Source: Jeotgalibacillus aurantiacus (GTDB lineage Bacteria > Bacillota > Bacilli > Bacillales > Jeotgalibacillaceae). From it: a stretch of 64,000 nucleotides of DNA. Position numbers and translations under genes: made by a program. Of the stretch, positions 19,001-31,174 are shown one piece after another; position 1 is the stretch's first letter; each line of letters begins with the position of its first letter. The stretch lies in NCBI RefSeq assembly GCF_020595125.1, contig NZ_JACNMS010000005.1:1-64000 (forward strand), written 5' to 3'. The notes beneath the pieces were generated by a model. It made no database searches and was not told where the DNA came from. It saw only the letters and a program-made list of their open reading frames with translations.

Positions 19001-20734
19001 ATGGAACAGCGATTTCCGTGGAAGATCAATCATTTGCGTTCACATACATCTGTCCTTGAAGGTAAAAAAGCGCCGGCCATTCTGATCCGGGATGCGCATT
19101 ATTTAAATTCTTCTTTGCATCAATGGGTGAAGGGGAACATTTGGATTGATCAGGACCGGATTATCTATACAGGCAGTGCTTTGCCTGAAAATACAGCAGG
19201 CACTGAAATGGTTCATGCCGAAGGAAAATATGTGGTGCCCGGTTACATTGAGCCACACGTTCATCCGTTTCAACTATATAATCCGCATAGCTTTGCAGCG
19301 TTTGCAGCACAAAGAGGAACGACCTCGTTTATCCAGGATAATTTGATGCTGCTTTTATTAACAGGAAAAAAGAAAGCGCTTCCTTTTATGCAACAGTTTA
19401 AAAAATCCCCTCTTTCTTTTTACTGGTGGAGCCGCCTTGATTCGCAGACGGAACTGAACCGGGAAGAGGATTACTTTACTAATGGAGAGATCAGGGCATG
19501 GCTGGACGATCCAAGCGTGCTGCTTGCAGGTGAACTGACAGCATGGCCAAAGCTCGTGGAAGGAGATGACCTTCTATTGAGCTGGGTACAGGAGGCAAGA
19601 CTGCGTTATAAGCGTGTGGAAGGTCATTTACCAGGTGCTTCGGAAAAGACCATTGCAAAAATGACGCTGCTTGGCATAACGGGTGATCATGAGGCGATGA
19701 CTGGAGATGAAGCCTGGACGAGACTGGAACAGGGCCTTGCTGTTACGCTTAGACATTCCTCTATACGTCCTGATCTGCCGAAACTGATTCGTGAACTGAA
19801 GGAAAAAGGATTGCGCTCCTTCGATTCGCTGATGATGACGACCGACGGCTCCACACCTTCCTTTTATGCGGATGGCGTGATGGACAGGCTGATCAGCATC
19901 GCCATTGATGAAGGGATCGATCCGATCGAAGCGTATCATATGGCTTCCTATTCGATTGCAAAATATTACCGTCTTGAGTATATGCAGGGGATGATTGCAA
20001 CGGGACGCCTTGCCACGCTGAATATATTGTCAGATCCGCGTGAGCCGAATCCGGAATCCGTCCTGTCAAAAGGAAAGTGGATCAAGCGTGATGGTGTTAA
20101 GGTTGACCAATCGTTTACACCGGACTGGTCGGAAATCGAAGCGCTGGAGCTGGATTGGACGTTAAGTGAGGATGATCTGCAGTTCTCCATGCCGTGTGGG
20201 ATTGATATGGTCAATAACGTCATTACAAAACCGTATTCCATCACCATGGATGCGAGCGGTGAAGAGCTTCCGAGATCAAAGGATGAATCCTTTCTCATGC
20301 TTGTAGATCGTGATGGTAAATGGAAAATCTGTACGCTGATCAAAGGATTTGCAAAAGATCTTGGCGGACTGGCATCATCATTTTCAAGCTCAGGAGATAT
20401 CCTGCTGATTGGTAAAAGTAAAAAGGGTATGCTACACGCATTCGAAAGGATGAAGGCGTTAAAAGGCGGAATCGTCATCACAAACGGCGGGGAAGTACAG
20501 CTTGAAATTCCGTTGTCCTTAGGTGGAGTCATGTCTGAAAAGCCGATGGACGAATTGATTCCTGAGGAAAGAAAGTTAAGGGAAGTGCTAAGGGACGCCG
20601 GATACCAATTCGACGATCCGGTTTATACACTGCTATTCCTATGCTCGACTCATTTACCGTACTTAAGGATTACCCAGCGCGGGATCTATGATGTGAAAAA
20701 GAAAACGGTACTCTTTCCAACGATAATGCGTTAA
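19001..20734 (+). CDS. yerA: Adenine deaminase family amidohydrolase YerA
   Basis: The 577-residue metal-dependent amidohydrolase has the VVPGYIEPHVHPF metal-binding segment, further His in EGHLPG and GDHEAMTG, and the MTTDGSTP active-site Asp. It is the second, divergent adenine deaminase-like protein of Bacillus, and its position before yerC and pcrB matches B. subtilis. Adenine deamination to hypoxanthine is the family reaction; YerA itself is less certain. The intervening yerB of B. subtilis is missing here. Confidence 0.88.
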   Translation: MEQRFPWKINHLRSHTSVLEGKKAPAILIRDAHYLNSSLHQWVKGNIWIDQDRIIYTGSALPENTAGTEMVHAEGKYVVPGYIEPHVHPFQLYNPHSFAAFAAQRGTTSFIQDNLMLLLLTGKKKALPFMQQFKKSPLSFYWWSRLDSQTELNREEDYFTNGEIRAWLDDPSVLLAGELTAWPKLVEGDDLLLSWVQEARLRYKRVEGHLPGASEKTIAKMTLLGITGDHEAMTGDEAWTRLEQGLAVTLRHSSIRPDLPKLIRELKEKGLRSFDSLMMTTDGSTPSFYADGVMDRLISIAIDEGIDPIEAYHMASYSIAKYYRLEYMQGMIATGRLATLNILSDPREPNPESVLSKGKWIKRDGVKVDQSFTPDWSEIEALELDWTLSEDDLQFSMPCGIDMVNNVITKPYSITMDASGEELPRSKDESFLMLVDRDGKWKICTLIKGFAKDLGGLASSFSSSGDILLIGKSKKGMLHAFERMKALKGGIVITNGGEVQLEIPLSLGGVMSEKPMDELIPEERKLREVLRDAGYQFDDPVYTLLFLCSTHLPYLRITQRGIYDVKKKTVLFPTIMR

Positions 20735-20796
20735 AATGTAAAAGAGATCATGATAGTTTGATTCTGCACTTTATAAAAAGGAGCTGTATCTGCCAG

Positions 20797-21105
20797 ATGC
20801 AAATCGATAAATTAAGAGGAAAAGAACTGGATCAGCTTTGTGAAGCCGTTCTTTCACTAAAAGATATAGACGAAGCCTATCGTTTCTTTGACGACTTATG
20901 CACAATAAATGAAATTCAGTCATTGGCCCAGCGCCTCGAGGTAGCACGCATGCTGCGCGAAGGCAATACGTATCATAAAATAGAAACACAGACAGGTGCA
21001 AGTACCGCAACGATTTCCCGTGTGAAGCGCTGTCTTAATTATGGAAATGACACTTACGCCATGGTGCTTGAGCGTGTACACAGCGAGAAAAAAGAAGAAG
21101 AGTAA
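20797..21105 (+). CDS. yerC: TrpR-like YerC/YecD family DNA-binding protein
   Basis: The 102-residue protein has a TrpR-type helix-turn-helix: LAQRLEVARMLREG, then the recognition segment TGASTATISRVKRCLNYG. ATG at 20797 (MQIDKLRGKE) is the conserved family start. The AAAAGGAG signal lies about 13 bases upstream, longer than usual, and no closer start codon exists in frame. Target genes are unknown. A terminator follows. Confidence 0.9.
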   Translation: MQIDKLRGKELDQLCEAVLSLKDIDEAYRFFDDLCTINEIQSLAQRLEVARMLREGNTYHKIETQTGASTATISRVKRCLNYGNDTYAMVLERVHSEKKEEE

Positions 21106-21111
21106 GACATG

Positions 21112-21138
21112 AGACCGGCTTAGGGCCGGTCTATTTTT
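21112..21138 (+). terminator. Terminator after yerC
   Basis: An 8-bp GC-rich stem (AGACCGGC at 21112-21119 with GCCGGTCT at 21125-21132) is followed by a T-rich tract. Confidence 0.88.
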
Positions 21139-21200
21139 ATGGGTTTTGGGGATTGGGAAACTAACATTCCTTCATCGTTCCAGTCTGGGTCAAATGATAC

Positions 21201-21680
21201 TGAACTCACAAACTTTCCGCGGACCTGACGAATTGTCTTTCTGACCTCACGAACTCGCGTCATAACCTGACGAACTCCGATGCTAAGCTCACAAACTTCA
21301 TGGTTAACCTTACGAACCTCAGGTCACGTCAGTTCAGCATCCCAATCTTGGGTCGCGGACTAGTTCTAATTACACTCACCTCACAAACTTTCCGCGGACC
21401 TGACGAATTGTCTTTCTGACCTCACGAACTCGCGTCACAACCTGACGAACTCCGATGCTAAGCTCACAAACTTCATGGTTAACCTCACGAACTCCAGGTC
21501 ACGTCAGTTCAGCCTCTCAATCTCGGGTCGCGGACTGGTTCTAATTACACTCACCTCACAAACTTTCCGCGGACCTGACGAATTGTTGTCGTCAGCTCAC
21601 GAACTCGCGTCACAACCTGACGAACTCCAAGGCTAACCTCACAAACTCCACCCGCAACCTCACGAACTCGCCTATCCCAA
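21201..21680. repeat. Tandem array: 21-nt sub-repeats inside three 175-bp units
   Basis: The segment AACTTTCCGCGGACCTGACG begins at 21211, 21386 and 21561, exactly 175 bp apart. Each unit consists of 21-nt steps with the core CT(C/G)AC(A/G)AACT and a variable rest. No gene is supported in 21139-21763. The short minus-strand frame across the last unit reads as imperfect seven-residue repeats (VREVAGG, VCEVSLG, VRQVVTR) and lacks independent support. Confidence 0.88.
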
Positions 21681-21698
21681 CCACATTCCTTCCCGCAC

Positions 21699-21727
21699 TT
21701 TAAGACATCCACATTCGGTGCTATAAT
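21699..21727 (+). promoter_or_regulatory. Sigma-A promoter of pcrB
   Basis: TTTAAG at 21699-21704 and a perfect TATAAT at 21722-21727 are separated by 17 bases, about 37 bases before the pcrB start codon. Confidence 0.6.
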
Positions 21728-21763
21728 AGTACGGATAATGAAGGCTCGAATGGAGGATTTGGC

Positions 21764-22441
21764 ATGTACGATGTCCGGGAGTGGAAGCATGTATTCAAAC
21801 TGGACCCTAATAAAGAAATATCAGATGAGGCATTGGAAGCGATTTGTGAGTCAGGAACGGATGCTGTGATGGTGGGCGGTTCTGATGGTGTCACACTCGA
21901 TAATGTGCTCGATCTGATGGCAAGAGTTCGCAGATATACAGTTCCTTGTGTGCTGGAGGTTTCAACGCTGGAGTCGATTACACCGGGATATGATTTATAT
22001 TTTATTCCGACCGTTCTGAACACGCAGGATCCGAAGTGGATTACAGGGCTGCACCATGAGGCGATTAAGGAGCATGGTGACCTGATGAACTGGGAAGAAC
22101 TTTTAGCTGAAGGATATGTGATTTTGAACCCGGATTGCAAAGCGGCACGCCTGACAAACGCAGAGGTACCGAAAAGTGACGATGATGTCATTGCCTATGC
22201 ACGCATGGCCGAGCGCTTGTTTTCGCTTCCGGTTTTTTATATGGAATACAGCGGGATGTATGGTGATCCAAAGCTTGTTGAAAAGGTGAGCCGTGAGCTT
22301 GAATCTGCCGTGTTATTTTACGGCGGTGGGATCCGTTCGGTAAAAGAGGCAGAGGAAATGGCTGAACATGCTGATGTCATTGTCGTTGGTAACATTATTT
22401 ATGAGAATCTGAATGAGGCACTGAAAACAGTTTTAAAATAA
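21764..22441 (+). CDS. pcrB: Heptaprenylglyceryl phosphate synthase PcrB
   Basis: The 225-residue TIM-barrel enzyme joins a polyprenyl diphosphate to sn-glycerol-1-phosphate. Family segments are [12 protein letters not shown], the [11 protein letters not shown] substrate region, and the phosphate-binding FYGGGIRS and VVVGNIIY loops. It lies directly before pcrA as in B. subtilis, with 58 bases between. Confidence 0.94.
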   Translation: MYDVREWKHVFKLDPNKEISDEALEAICESGTDAVMVGGSDGVTLDNVLDLMARVRRYTVPCVLEVSTLESITPGYDLYFIPTVLNTQDPKWITGLHHEAIKEHGDLMNWEELLAEGYVILNPDCKAARLTNAEVPKSDDDVIAYARMAERLFSLPVFYMEYSGMYGDPKLVEKVSRELESAVLFYGGGIRSVKEAEEMAEHADVIVVGNIIYENLNEALKTVLK

Positions 22442-22499
22442 ATGCCGCAAACAGACAAGTTACGATATAATAAGAACAAATGTTCGAGGTGGTGCGATT

Positions 22500-24722
22500 A
22501 TGCAATTTTTAACTGACCGGCTTTTAAAGGGAATGAACCCTGAGCAGGCAAGAGCGATTAAGGCAACGGAGGGTCCGCTTTTAATTATGGCAGGTGCCGG
22601 ATCCGGGAAGACTAGAGTACTGACACACAGGATTGCGTATTTGATGATTGAAAAAGGGGTTGCTCCTTACAATATTCTGGCGATCACTTTTACCAACAAA
22701 GCCGCCCGTGAAATGAAAAACCGTGTCGGCAGCATTCTTGGAGGTGCTTCTGAGGATGTCTGGATTTCCACTTTTCACTCCATGTGTGTGAGGATTTTAC
22801 GAAGAGACATTGACCGAATCGGTTATAACCGCAATTTCACAATTCTCGATTCCACGGATCAGCAATCTGTTATTAAGGCAATCCTGAAGGATAAAAACCT
22901 GGATCCGAAAAAATTTGATCCAAGAGGCATTCTGGCTGCGATCAGTTCGGCAAAAAATGAACTCACGACGCCTGAACAGTTTGCCAAGGATGCAGGAAGC
23001 TATTATGACCAGACGATCAGCGAGGTGTTCACTGAATATCAGCGGCGTCTGAGAAAAAATTCTGCGCTTGATTTTGACGATCTGATTATGCAGACAATTC
23101 ATTTATTTGAGCGTGTTCCTGAAGTGCTTGAGAACTATCAGCGGAAATTCCAGTACATTCACGTGGACGAGTATCAGGATACGAACCGCGCGCAGTATTT
23201 GCTTGTAAAGCTTTTAGCGTCACGCTTTAAAAATCTTTGTGTCGTAGGGGATTCCGACCAGTCGATCTACCGCTGGCGCGGGGCGGATATTACGAATATC
23301 CTTTCATTTGAAAAGGACTATCCGAATGCGACCGTTATTCTTCTTGAGCAGAATTACCGCTCAACTGAAAACATCCTCGATGCGGCAAACGCCGTCATAA
23401 AGAACAACCCGAACCGGAAGCCGAAAAATCTGTGGACGGATAAAAAGGGTGGTCAGAAAATCACCTATTACCGTTCCGACAGCGAGCAGGGGGAAGGTCA
23501 GTTTGTAGCCGGGAAAATCAATGAGCTCGTACGCTCCGGCGTCCGTAAGCCGTCTGACTTTGCCATTCTGTACCGTACGAACGCCCAGTCCCGTGTGATG
23601 GAGGAAGTACTCATGAAATCCAACATTGAGTACACGATCGTCGGCGGCACGAAGTTCTATGACAGAAAAGAAATCAAGGATCTGCTAGCCTACCTTCGTT
23701 TAATCGCGAATCCGGACGACGATATCAGTCTGACGCGTGTGATTAACGTACCGAAAAGAGGTGTCGGTTCAACGTCTGTTGATAAAATCGCGAACTATGC
23801 GCGTGATAACGATATGTCTATGATTGAGGCGCTTGGTCTCGCTGACTTCGTTGGTCTGAGCGGAAAGGCAGCGAAGGCTGTGCTTGAATTCAGGGAACTG
23901 ATTCAGAATATGACGCAAATGCAGGAGTATTTGTCTGTCACTGAGCTTGTTGAGGATATTTTAGAGAAGTCAGGTTACCGTGACGCGCTGCAGGCTGAAA
24001 AAACAATTGAAGCACAAAGCCGTCTTGAGAACATTGATGAGTTTTTATCTGTTACAAAAGCGTTTGAGGAAGCCAATGATGATAAGAGTCTGATTGCGTT
24101 TCTGACGGACCTTGCACTCGTAGCGGACATCGACCAGCTCGACAAAGATGACGCACCACTCGATGCTGTCACGTTAATGACGCTTCACTCAGCCAAGGGA
24201 CTTGAGTTTCCGGTTGTCTTTTTAATGGGACTTGAGGAAGGGGTTTTCCCTCACAGCCGTTCACTGATGGAGGAAGTGGAGATGGAGGAAGAGCGCCGTC
24301 TCGCCTACGTTGGGATTACGCGGGCTGAAGAAGAATTATTTATCACAAATGCCCAGATGAGAACATTGTTTGGACGCACGAATATGAACCCTGTGTCACG
24401 CTTCATTGCGGAGATCCCGTCTGAACTTCTTGAGGAACCGATGAAAAAGGAAGCCAACCCTTTTGGTCTCGGAGGATCACCGCGTCCAACCGCACAGCCG
24501 CGTAAAGCACCTGTGCGCCGTCCGGTTCAGCGGACAACAGGTGGCAGTGATATCGGCTGGAGCGTCGGAGATAAAGCGCAGCATGGTAAATGGGGAACAG
24601 GCACCGTCGTCAGTGTTAAAGGGGAAGGTGACTCCATGGAGCTTGATATTGCATTTCCAAGCCCAACCGGCATTAAACGTCTGCTGGCCAAGTTTGCACC
24701 GGTTACGAAGGTAAGCGGCTAA
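22500..24722 (+). CDS. pcrA: ATP-dependent DNA helicase PcrA
   Basis: The 740-residue superfamily 1A 3'-5' helicase is essential in Bacillus and acts in replication, repair and removal of RNA polymerase. Motif I is [14 protein letters not shown] (about residues 32-45), motif II is [11 protein letters not shown], motif III is [14 protein letters not shown], and motif VI is [10 protein letters not shown]. The C-terminal Tudor-like domain ([20 protein letters not shown]) that contacts RNA polymerase is intact. Confidence 0.97.
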   Translation: MQFLTDRLLKGMNPEQARAIKATEGPLLIMAGAGSGKTRVLTHRIAYLMIEKGVAPYNILAITFTNKAAREMKNRVGSILGGASEDVWISTFHSMCVRILRRDIDRIGYNRNFTILDSTDQQSVIKAILKDKNLDPKKFDPRGILAAISSAKNELTTPEQFAKDAGSYYDQTISEVFTEYQRRLRKNSALDFDDLIMQTIHLFERVPEVLENYQRKFQYIHVDEYQDTNRAQYLLVKLLASRFKNLCVVGDSDQSIYRWRGADITNILSFEKDYPNATVILLEQNYRSTENILDAANAVIKNNPNRKPKNLWTDKKGGQKITYYRSDSEQGEGQFVAGKINELVRSGVRKPSDFAILYRTNAQSRVMEEVLMKSNIEYTIVGGTKFYDRKEIKDLLAYLRLIANPDDDISLTRVINVPKRGVGSTSVDKIANYARDNDMSMIEALGLADFVGLSGKAAKAVLEFRELIQNMTQMQEYLSVTELVEDILEKSGYRDALQAEKTIEAQSRLENIDEFLSVTKAFEEANDDKSLIAFLTDLALVADIDQLDKDDAPLDAVTLMTLHSAKGLEFPVVFLMGLEEGVFPHSRSLMEEVEMEEERRLAYVGITRAEEELFITNAQMRTLFGRTNMNPVSRFIAEIPSELLEEPMKKEANPFGLGGSPRPTAQPRKAPVRRPVQRTTGGSDIGWSVGDKAQHGKWGTGTVVSVKGEGDSMELDIAFPSPTGIKRLLAKFAPVTKVSG

Positions 24723-24727
24723 TGAAA

Positions 24728-24754
24728 AGCGCCCGTTTATAACGGGTGTTTTTA
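24728..24754 (+). terminator. Terminator between pcrA and ligA
   Basis: An inverted repeat around CGCCCGTTTATAACGGGTG is followed by a run of T. ligA begins 65 bases later, so readthrough or a separate promoter is needed. Confidence 0.7.
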
Positions 24755-24800
24755 TTGAAAGCCGGATCATCCTGTCAATACAATGTAAACCATCCAATGA

Positions 24801-26831
<2,031 letters not shown>

Positions 26832-26837
26832 CATTTC

Positions 26838-28052
26838 ATGAAAAAGTGGATAGCCGCAGTAACGGGTGCTTCCTTGCTGCTGGGAGGGTGTATGCCATCT
26901 TTTCAGCAGGAAGATGAGGTTATCCAGGAGAACGCGCCGGAAGAATCGGAAGAACAGACTGTCATCATTCCAAACTTCCAGATATCTGACGAATATTACC
27001 GGACCTTATTGCCATACGAACCATCCCCTTCACGCGGAATGGTCGTGAATAATCTGCAGACGAATTACGATATTGCAGAATTTGAAAGTGGACTGATGCG
27101 TGTTGCGCAGCAGAACTTTGATCCTGAAACGCACTTTTTCCAGGCAGGACAGTTCCTGGACAGTGATACGATAACAAGCTGGTTGAACCGTGAGTTTACC
27201 GATGCGCAGCTTCAGGAGTATGACATGGAGCCTGAAGAGAATGTAGGGTTGAACCCGGTTGATGCCGGTGGAGAAAACCGTGAGCAGCGGGCGAAGGAAA
27301 GTCCGATTTATTTAGCTCATATTCTTGAACATAACTACTTTGTGAAATCTGAAGAGGATGAATCGAAGGTAAGGCTCGGTGGTGTTGTGCTTGGGCTCGC
27401 GATGAATTCTGTTTACTACTATCAGAACGATAATGATCCATTCGGCCCAACATTTGAGGAGCCGATTCCTGATGCTGAGATTGAAGAGCAGGGAAGACAA
27501 ATGGCGCAGGAAGTACTTCAGCGCCTTCGTCAAATGGCCGCAGATGATCCGGAAAAAGCAGCGCTGGCGGATGTTCCGGTCACCATTGCATTATTTAAGC
27601 AGGAGCCGAGAACGACTGTTATTCCTGGTAACTTCATTGGTTACGCGTCAGCGGACGGGGGAAGTAATGAGCTTGGTGATTGGAATGAGATGAATGAGAA
27701 TTATGTATTATTCCCTTCAGCTGAAGCACAAGAGAATTACAGAGATGATGAAACTGCATTCCTGAATTTCAAACAGGATGTGGAAACGTACTTCCCTAAT
27801 TTCAATAGTGTGATTGGAACAGGATTATACCGGGGAGATCAGCTGGAGAATCTGAAAATTGACATTCCAATTCAGTTTTATGGGAAATCAGAGATTATCG
27901 GATTTACCCAGTATGTAGCCGGACGTCTTGTTGATTTGTTCCCTGAGTATTTTGATATTGAGGTGAGCATTACGTCAATTAATGGTCCTGAGGCACTGAT
28001 TATTAAGGAACCGAATGACACAGAGCCGTTTGTTCATATTTATGAGCAGTGA
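26838..28052 (+). CDS. camS: CamS family sex pheromone lipoprotein precursor
   Basis: The 404-residue secreted lipoprotein has a signal peptide ending in the lipobox LLGGC, with Cys18 as the lipidation site. The rest is the CamS domain. In enterococci and staphylococci the signal peptide yields a peptide pheromone; in Bacillus (YerH) the function is not known. It begins 6 bases after the ligA stop codon, as in B. subtilis, and is probably co-transcribed with it. Confidence 0.92.
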   Translation: MKKWIAAVTGASLLLGGCMPSFQQEDEVIQENAPEESEEQTVIIPNFQISDEYYRTLLPYEPSPSRGMVVNNLQTNYDIAEFESGLMRVAQQNFDPETHFFQAGQFLDSDTITSWLNREFTDAQLQEYDMEPEENVGLNPVDAGGENREQRAKESPIYLAHILEHNYFVKSEEDESKVRLGGVVLGLAMNSVYYYQNDNDPFGPTFEEPIPDAEIEEQGRQMAQEVLQRLRQMAADDPEKAALADVPVTIALFKQEPRTTVIPGNFIGYASADGGSNELGDWNEMNENYVLFPSAEAQENYRDDETAFLNFKQDVETYFPNFNSVIGTGLYRGDQLENLKIDIPIQFYGKSEIIGFTQYVAGRLVDLFPEYFDIEVSITSINGPEALIIKEPNDTEPFVHIYEQ

Positions 28053-28098
28053 TGTTTAAGTAGCTCTACAAATCCGGGCCGGTCTCATCCTTCGCTTT

Positions 28099-28345
28099 CC
28101 GTTGTCTAGCTCCGACGGGCAGGGACTAGCAAACTTCCCGTCCTCTCGTTCGATAAGTCAACATCAGCTCACTACGTTCGCTGTGTTTCCTTTATCTTCG
28201 TCGAGGCCAGTCCAGTTTGTACGTCCCTAAACGCCCGCCTCCGCTTTTCTAAGGCCGCGCGGTGAGCCAGCTAGTGCTTCGCACATCGGTTTCACCTGAC
28301 TCTTTCCGCCGTAGGAGTCTACGGATGCCGCCGGACCTTTGTGAA
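28099..28345. repeat. Composite intergenic repeats after camS
   Basis: Two elements lie side by side. At about 28099-28248 is the Bacillaceae repeat that starts TTCCGTTGTCTAGCTCCGAC and contains GATAAGTCAACATC. At about 28250-28345, read on the minus strand, is a relative of the element at 43172-43284: both contain ATCCGTAGACTCCT, CAGGTGAAACCG and a GTGCG/GAGCAC-type stem. No gene is supported between 28053 and 28781. Confidence 0.7.
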
Positions 28346-28412
28346 GTATTCTGATCCAATGATTTTTGCGTGAAGGAACAATATTAAAAGACTGTTACTT
28401 GAGATCATCAAG

Positions 28413-28438
28413 TGCCCCTGCGGTTGCAGGGGTTTTTT
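28413..28438 (+). terminator. Terminator downstream of the camS region
   Basis: CCCCTGC at 28415-28421 pairs with GCAGGGG at 28426-28432, followed by six T. It lies about 360 bases beyond camS, after the repeat elements, and may originally have been the terminator of the ligA-camS transcript. Confidence 0.85.
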
Positions 28439-28496
28439 GATGAGGCTTGTTAAATAAAGGAGATGAGTTGTTTTAAAATGAGGATATTAATGGCCT

Positions 28497-28676
28497 TGTG
28501 ATTTCTGTTGTTAGCATAGTCACTTCTGTTGCTAGGAAGTCACTTTATGTCGCTAGGCTGTTGAAGATGACATGATATGTTGATAGCAGGAGAATTTCTG
28601 TTGATAGACACTTGAAATCTGTCGATAGACCGATTTGTTTTGTTAATAGGGTAACAATTTCTGTTGATGGCTTTCA
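28497..28676. repeat. 21-nt periodic repeat array
   Basis: Degenerate copies with the core TTCTGTTGATAG recur about every 21 bases (for example TTCTGTTGTTAGC, TTCTGTTGCTAGG, TGTTGATAGCAGG). Read on the minus strand the core is CTATCAACAGAA, the same core as the array at 45118-45305. It lies between the convergent ligA-camS and glg operons. Confidence 0.75.
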
Positions 28677-28739
28677 TAAGAGCATCTAAGATCCTAAAAG
28701 CATGCTCCTCCAAAACTAATGGTGTTTCGTTTTAATATC

Positions 28740-28776
28740 AAAAAGGCTGAGACAGCATCGCTGTCTCAGCCTTTTT
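28740..28776. terminator. Terminator of the glg operon (bidirectional)
   Basis: A 16-bp perfect stem (AAAAGGCTGAGACAGC at 28741-28756 and its complement at 28760-28775) ends just past the glgP stop codon. Runs of A and T on each side allow use in both directions. Confidence 0.93.
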
Positions 28777-28781
28777 AAGTG

Positions 28782-31169
28782 TTACAGCTTCCAAATATCC
28801 TCAGCATACTGCTTGATCGTCCGATCGCTTGAGAAGAAGCCGGAGCGGGCGATGTTGTGAATGCTTGAGGTTAGCCATTCTTTTCGCTTTTGATAGGCAG
28901 CGGTGATATCCTGCTGAGCGGTGACGTACGCATCAAAATCCTTTAAGAGGAAGTATTGATCATTTTCCATCAGCAGTGAGTCTGAGATCATATCAAAATC
29001 ATAGTAGGAATCAGGGAAGAATCCTGATGTCAGCTGGTCAATGACTTTTTTGATGCGCGGATCCCCGTGATAGTAGTCATAGGAGTGATAACCGCCGTGC
29101 TTTTCGTAGCGCATGACTTCCTGAGCAGTCAGTCCGAAGATAAAGATATGTTCAGGACCTGTCAGTTCGCCAATTTCGACGTTGGCACCATCAAGCGTAC
29201 CGAGTGTGAGGGCGCCATTCATCATGAATTTCATATTACCGGTTCCTGATGCTTCTTTACTTGCTGTTGAAATCTGTTCGCTGATATTTGTTGCGGGAAT
29301 GATTTTTTCAGCGAGTGATACACGGTAGTTTTCAAGGAAGACCACAGTCAGGTAATCCTTTGAAAGCGGGTCGTTGTTCACCAGGTTCGCAACGGAATGA
29401 ATCAGCTTGATGACCTTCTTGGCGTATTCATACCCAGGTGCTGCCTTTGCTCCGAATATAAACGTTTGCGGATAAGGCTTGAAGGAGGAATCCTCTTTCA
29501 TCCGGTTATACAGGTGCATCACATGCAGAATGTTCAAAAGCTGTCGCTTGTAGGCGTGCAGACGTTTGATCTGCACATCAAAGATTGAATCAGGGTTTAC
29601 GGTAATGCCATTGCGATCTTTGATAATGTCAGCGAGTGCCACTTTTTTATCGTATTTAATCTGATCAATTTTTTTCTGGAACGACGCATCCTCTGCAAAC
29701 GGGATAAGGGCATCGAGCTTTTGTGTATCCTTGATCCAATCCGTTCCGATTGCGTCATTGATGGCAGAAGTCAGCTCAGGGTTCGCCTGAAGCAGCCATC
29801 TGCGGTGCGTAATACCATTTGTTTTGTTATTGAAACGGTGAGGATAAAACTCATGGAAGTTTTTCATCTCACGCATTTTCAGGATTTCGGTATGAAGTCT
29901 GGCTACGCCATTGACACTGTGACTTCCTACAATCGACAGGTGCGCCATTTTTACGAAGCCGTGTGCGATCACAGCCATTGACTCGATACGGTCCCAGTCA
30001 CCCGGATAGGCTTCCCACAGCTCTTCACAAAAGCGGCGGTTGATTTCTTCGATGATCTGATAAATTCTCGGGAAGAGAGGACGGAAAAGGTCAACGGACC
30101 ATTTCTCAAGTGCTTCTGACAAAATTGTGTGGTTAGTGTATGAGATCGTTTCCGTCACGATACTCCACGCTTCTTCCCAGCGCATCCCTTCGTCATCCAT
30201 CAAAATCCGCATCAGCTCAGGTATGGCAAGAGCAGGATGAGTATCGTTAATGTGAATCGCAATGTGTTCATGCAGTTCGTACAGGTCGCAATGATTTTCC
30301 TTGTAATCACGCAGAATACTGGCAAGGCTTGCCCGGACGAGAAAATACTGCTGTTTCAGACGCAGTATTTTTCCTTCATCAGACATGTCATTTGGATAAA
30401 GGAATTCAGAAACCTGCTCCGTATCCCGTTTATATTGCATAAAGTCCTTATGTGACGGGAAATTCTTTGAGGGCTCTGCTCCCCAAAGACGTAATGTATT
30501 AACCCGGTCCGTATCATATCCGATCACGGGCATATCGAACGGAACAGCCAGAATGGTCTCGGCATTTTCGTGCTTAAAGATCATCCGGCCTTTTTCCTCT
30601 GTCCATGAAACGCTGCCCCAGTAAGGAACTTCTACTGCAAGGTCAGGCTTTCGGACTTCCCAGACGTTACCGTTACGTAACCATTGTTCAGGAAGTTCTA
30701 CCTGATATCCGTCAATAATTTTTTGTTCAAACAGACCATGCTTATACCGGATCCCGTGACCATGACCGGCCATGGAAAGAGAAGCCATAGAATCTAAAAA
30801 GCAGGCGGCCAGACGTCCAAGACCGCCGTTACCCAGTCCTGCATCTGCCTCTGCTTCCTCAAGGTCACTCAGGCTGATATCAAGGTCTGCGAGGCCTTCT
30901 TCCACAATTTCTTTTACACCCAGGTTAACGAGTGAGCTCACCAGCAGTCTGCCAAGAAGAAACTCAATGGATAAATAGTACACCTCTTTATGGTCCCCTT
31001 TGCGGGTATGTTCATTAGAGGCGATCCAGTTGGTACTGACGTATTCCCGTACCATCATGCCAAGCGTCTGGTATTGGTGCTGCTTGGTTGATTGTTCAAA
31101 TGACAGGCCGGATGATTGCTCCAGCCGCTGCAAGAAGGCGGTTTTGAACGCATTTTTATCACGGAACAT
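28782..31169 (-). CDS. glgP: Glycogen phosphorylase GlgP
   Basis: The 795-residue GT35 enzyme releases glucose-1-phosphate from glycogen. The pyridoxal-phosphate site EASGTGNMKFMMNGALTLGT contains the Schiff-base Lys, and GNGGLGRLAACFLDS is the conserved N-terminal segment. It is the last gene of glgBCDAP, 5 bases after glgA, with GGGAGGAACT before the start. Having it in the operon joins synthesis and breakdown, as in B. subtilis. Confidence 0.97.
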   Translation of the reverse strand: MFRDKNAFKTAFLQRLEQSSGLSFEQSTKQHQYQTLGMMVREYVSTNWIASNEHTRKGDHKEVYYLSIEFLLGRLLVSSLVNLGVKEIVEEGLADLDISLSDLEEAEADAGLGNGGLGRLAACFLDSMASLSMAGHGHGIRYKHGLFEQKIIDGYQVELPEQWLRNGNVWEVRKPDLAVEVPYWGSVSWTEEKGRMIFKHENAETILAVPFDMPVIGYDTDRVNTLRLWGAEPSKNFPSHKDFMQYKRDTEQVSEFLYPNDMSDEGKILRLKQQYFLVRASLASILRDYKENHCDLYELHEHIAIHINDTHPALAIPELMRILMDDEGMRWEEAWSIVTETISYTNHTILSEALEKWSVDLFRPLFPRIYQIIEEINRRFCEELWEAYPGDWDRIESMAVIAHGFVKMAHLSIVGSHSVNGVARLHTEILKMREMKNFHEFYPHRFNNKTNGITHRRWLLQANPELTSAINDAIGTDWIKDTQKLDALIPFAEDASFQKKIDQIKYDKKVALADIIKDRNGITVNPDSIFDVQIKRLHAYKRQLLNILHVMHLYNRMKEDSSFKPYPQTFIFGAKAAPGYEYAKKVIKLIHSVANLVNNDPLSKDYLTVVFLENYRVSLAEKIIPATNISEQISTASKEASGTGNMKFMMNGALTLGTLDGANVEIGELTGPEHIFIFGLTAQEVMRYEKHGGYHSYDYYHGDPRIKKVIDQLTSGFFPDSYYDFDMISDSLLMENDQYFLLKDFDAYVTAQQDITAAYQKRKEWLTSSIHNIARSGFFSSDRTIKQYAEDIWKL

Positions 31170-31174
31170 TTGTG

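Noticed and set aside
21551-21790. 79-residue minus-strand frame with seven-residue repeats
   Set aside because: The repeats come from the 21-nt period of the DNA (7 codons). The frame overlaps the pcrB promoter and start, and no ribosome binding site was seen; equivalent frames in other arrays are broken by stops.
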